From NCBI GenBank assembly GCA_013203015.1, contig JABMPO010000094.1, positions 1 through 5,845 on the forward strand: a stretch of 5,845 nucleotides of DNA. The letters are read 5' to 3'. Made by a program: the position numbers and the translations under genes. Below, one piece after another: positions 5,224 through 5,845 of this stretch; within the stretch, counting starts at the first letter, position 1; every line of letters begins with the position of its first letter. This DNA comes from Fidelibacterota bacterium (GTDB lineage: Bacteria > Fidelibacterota > Marinisomatia > Marinisomatales > TCS56). The notes under the pieces are model-generated. The model was not told where the DNA came from and made no database searches. It saw only the letters and a list, made by a program, of their open reading frames with translations.

Positions 5224-5845
5224 TCAAGATAGATCATGTGCAGTACGCCGAATAATCTCATTTTGCAATTCTTCCGTCAGATCCACAAAATAATCACTGT
5301 AGCCGGCAACTCGCACAATTAAATCACGATGTTCATCAGGATTTTTCTGCGCCTTTTTCAATGTGTCGGCGGTTACCACATTAAACTGGATGTGATGACC
5401 GTCCAGGCGAAAATACGACCGGATTAAATCTGCCACTTTATTGATACCGATTTCGTCAGCCATTAACTGAGGGGAGAATTTTTGGTTTAACAGCGTTCCG
5501 CCGGTTCGTATATGATCCAGTTTCCCAGCCGATTTTAAAACCGCCGTTGGACCCTTTCGATCGGCTCCCTGAACAGGCGAAATACCTTCCGACAGTGGTT
5601 TTCCTGCCTGACGGCCATCAGGTGTTGCGCCAATAACACTGCCAAAATAAATATGGGATGTGGTTGGCAGAAGATTAATTCGGAAATGCCCGCCTTTGGC
5701 ATTTGGTTTACCATCCACTGCCTGGAAAAATGATTCAAATACCCTGATCGCCAGCTCATCAACATAGTCGTTATCATTACCAAACCTTGGAGTTTCATCG
5801 AGCAGCTTACTTCGCATATCGGAAGTATTTTCAAAATCAGTAGCA
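5224..5845 (-). CDS. Glycyl radical enzyme, dehydratase/lyase type, C-terminal part (5' end beyond window)
   Basis: This is the C-terminal part of an oxygen-sensitive enzyme that uses a protein glycyl radical. The frame stays open to the window edge: codons upstream of the Met at 5817 read ATDFENTSD and continue the family pattern, so that Met is internal. Counting from it, the family landmarks are FGNDNDYVD (12-20), GATPDGR (63-69), GISPVQGAD (78-86), LLNQKF (109-114) and the radical-site motif RVAGYS (169-174) with Gly172. The GISPVQGAD version differs from pyruvate formate-lyase, which has a GANPMHG-type sequence here. This places the protein in the dehydratase/lyase branch (glycerol or diol dehydratase, choline lyase, hydroxyproline dehydratase and relatives). 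The active-site cysteine and substrate-binding residues lie outside the window, so the substrate cannot be named. A radical-SAM activase is expected nearby but is not in view. Confidence 0.93.
   Translation of the reverse strand, partial: ATDFENTSDMRSKLLDETPRFGNDNDYVDELAIRVFESFFQAVDGKPNAKGGHFRINLLPTTSHIYFGSVIGATPDGRQAGKPLSEGISPVQGADRKGPTAVLKSAGKLDHIRTGGTLLNQKFSPQLMADEIGINKVADLIRSYFRLDGHHIQFNVVTADTLKKAQKNPDEHRDLIVRVAGYSDYFVDLTEELQNEIIRRTAHDLS

Noticed and set aside
5535..5834. Overlapping minus-strand frame inside the glycyl radical enzyme
   Set aside because: It is a shifted shadow of the glycyl radical enzyme frame, which carries all the family motifs and continues to the window edge.

Overview
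The window is an ordinary-looking stretch of bacterial chromosome with AT-rich intergenic DNA and moderately AT-rich genes. A glycyl radical enzyme at the right edge implies an anaerobic or facultative lifestyle. The tRNA-Ser has a variable arm of a form I associate with Bacteroidetes/FCB-type genomes, so a Gram-negative FCB-like bacterium is my best guess, held weakly. There is no phage, transposon, CRISPR or plasmid signature.

Layout, left to right. Positions 1-78 hold a tRNA-Ser(UGA) on the minus strand, cut by the window edge, with a good sigma-70-type promoter behind it. Positions 79-342 are a regulatory intergenic region: the tRNA promoter points left, and one strong plus a second speculative promoter point right. 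Positions 343-3167 hold two tandem, plus-strand, GltS-like sodium/carboxylate symporters that align essentially without gaps, so they are a clear gene duplication in one operon. They run tail-to-tail, with a 1-bp gap, into a minus-strand gene for a free-standing 2-oxoacid dehydrogenase acyltransferase (E2) catalytic domain (3169-3972). Next on the minus strand is a stand-alone CheY-like receiver protein (4043-4426). A 294-bp AT-rich divergent region separates it from a plus-strand gene for an unrecognised 111-residue helical protein (4721-5056). That gene is followed by a long hairpin, then by the 3' part of a minus-strand glycyl radical enzyme of the dehydratase/lyase type, which runs off the right edge (5224-5845).

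How the genes fit together. The symporter pair is a plausible dicarboxylate or amino-acid uptake unit. The E2-like protein, the receiver and the unknown protein show no obvious shared pathway. The E2-like gene and the receiver gene lie on the same strand 70 bp apart, but a weak hairpin lies between them, so co-transcription is uncertain. I do not see a new multi-gene system here. The items most worth checking are the duplicated divergent symporters, the lipoyl-less E2 protein, the unknown 111-residue protein with its hairpin, and the subtype of the glycyl radical enzyme.
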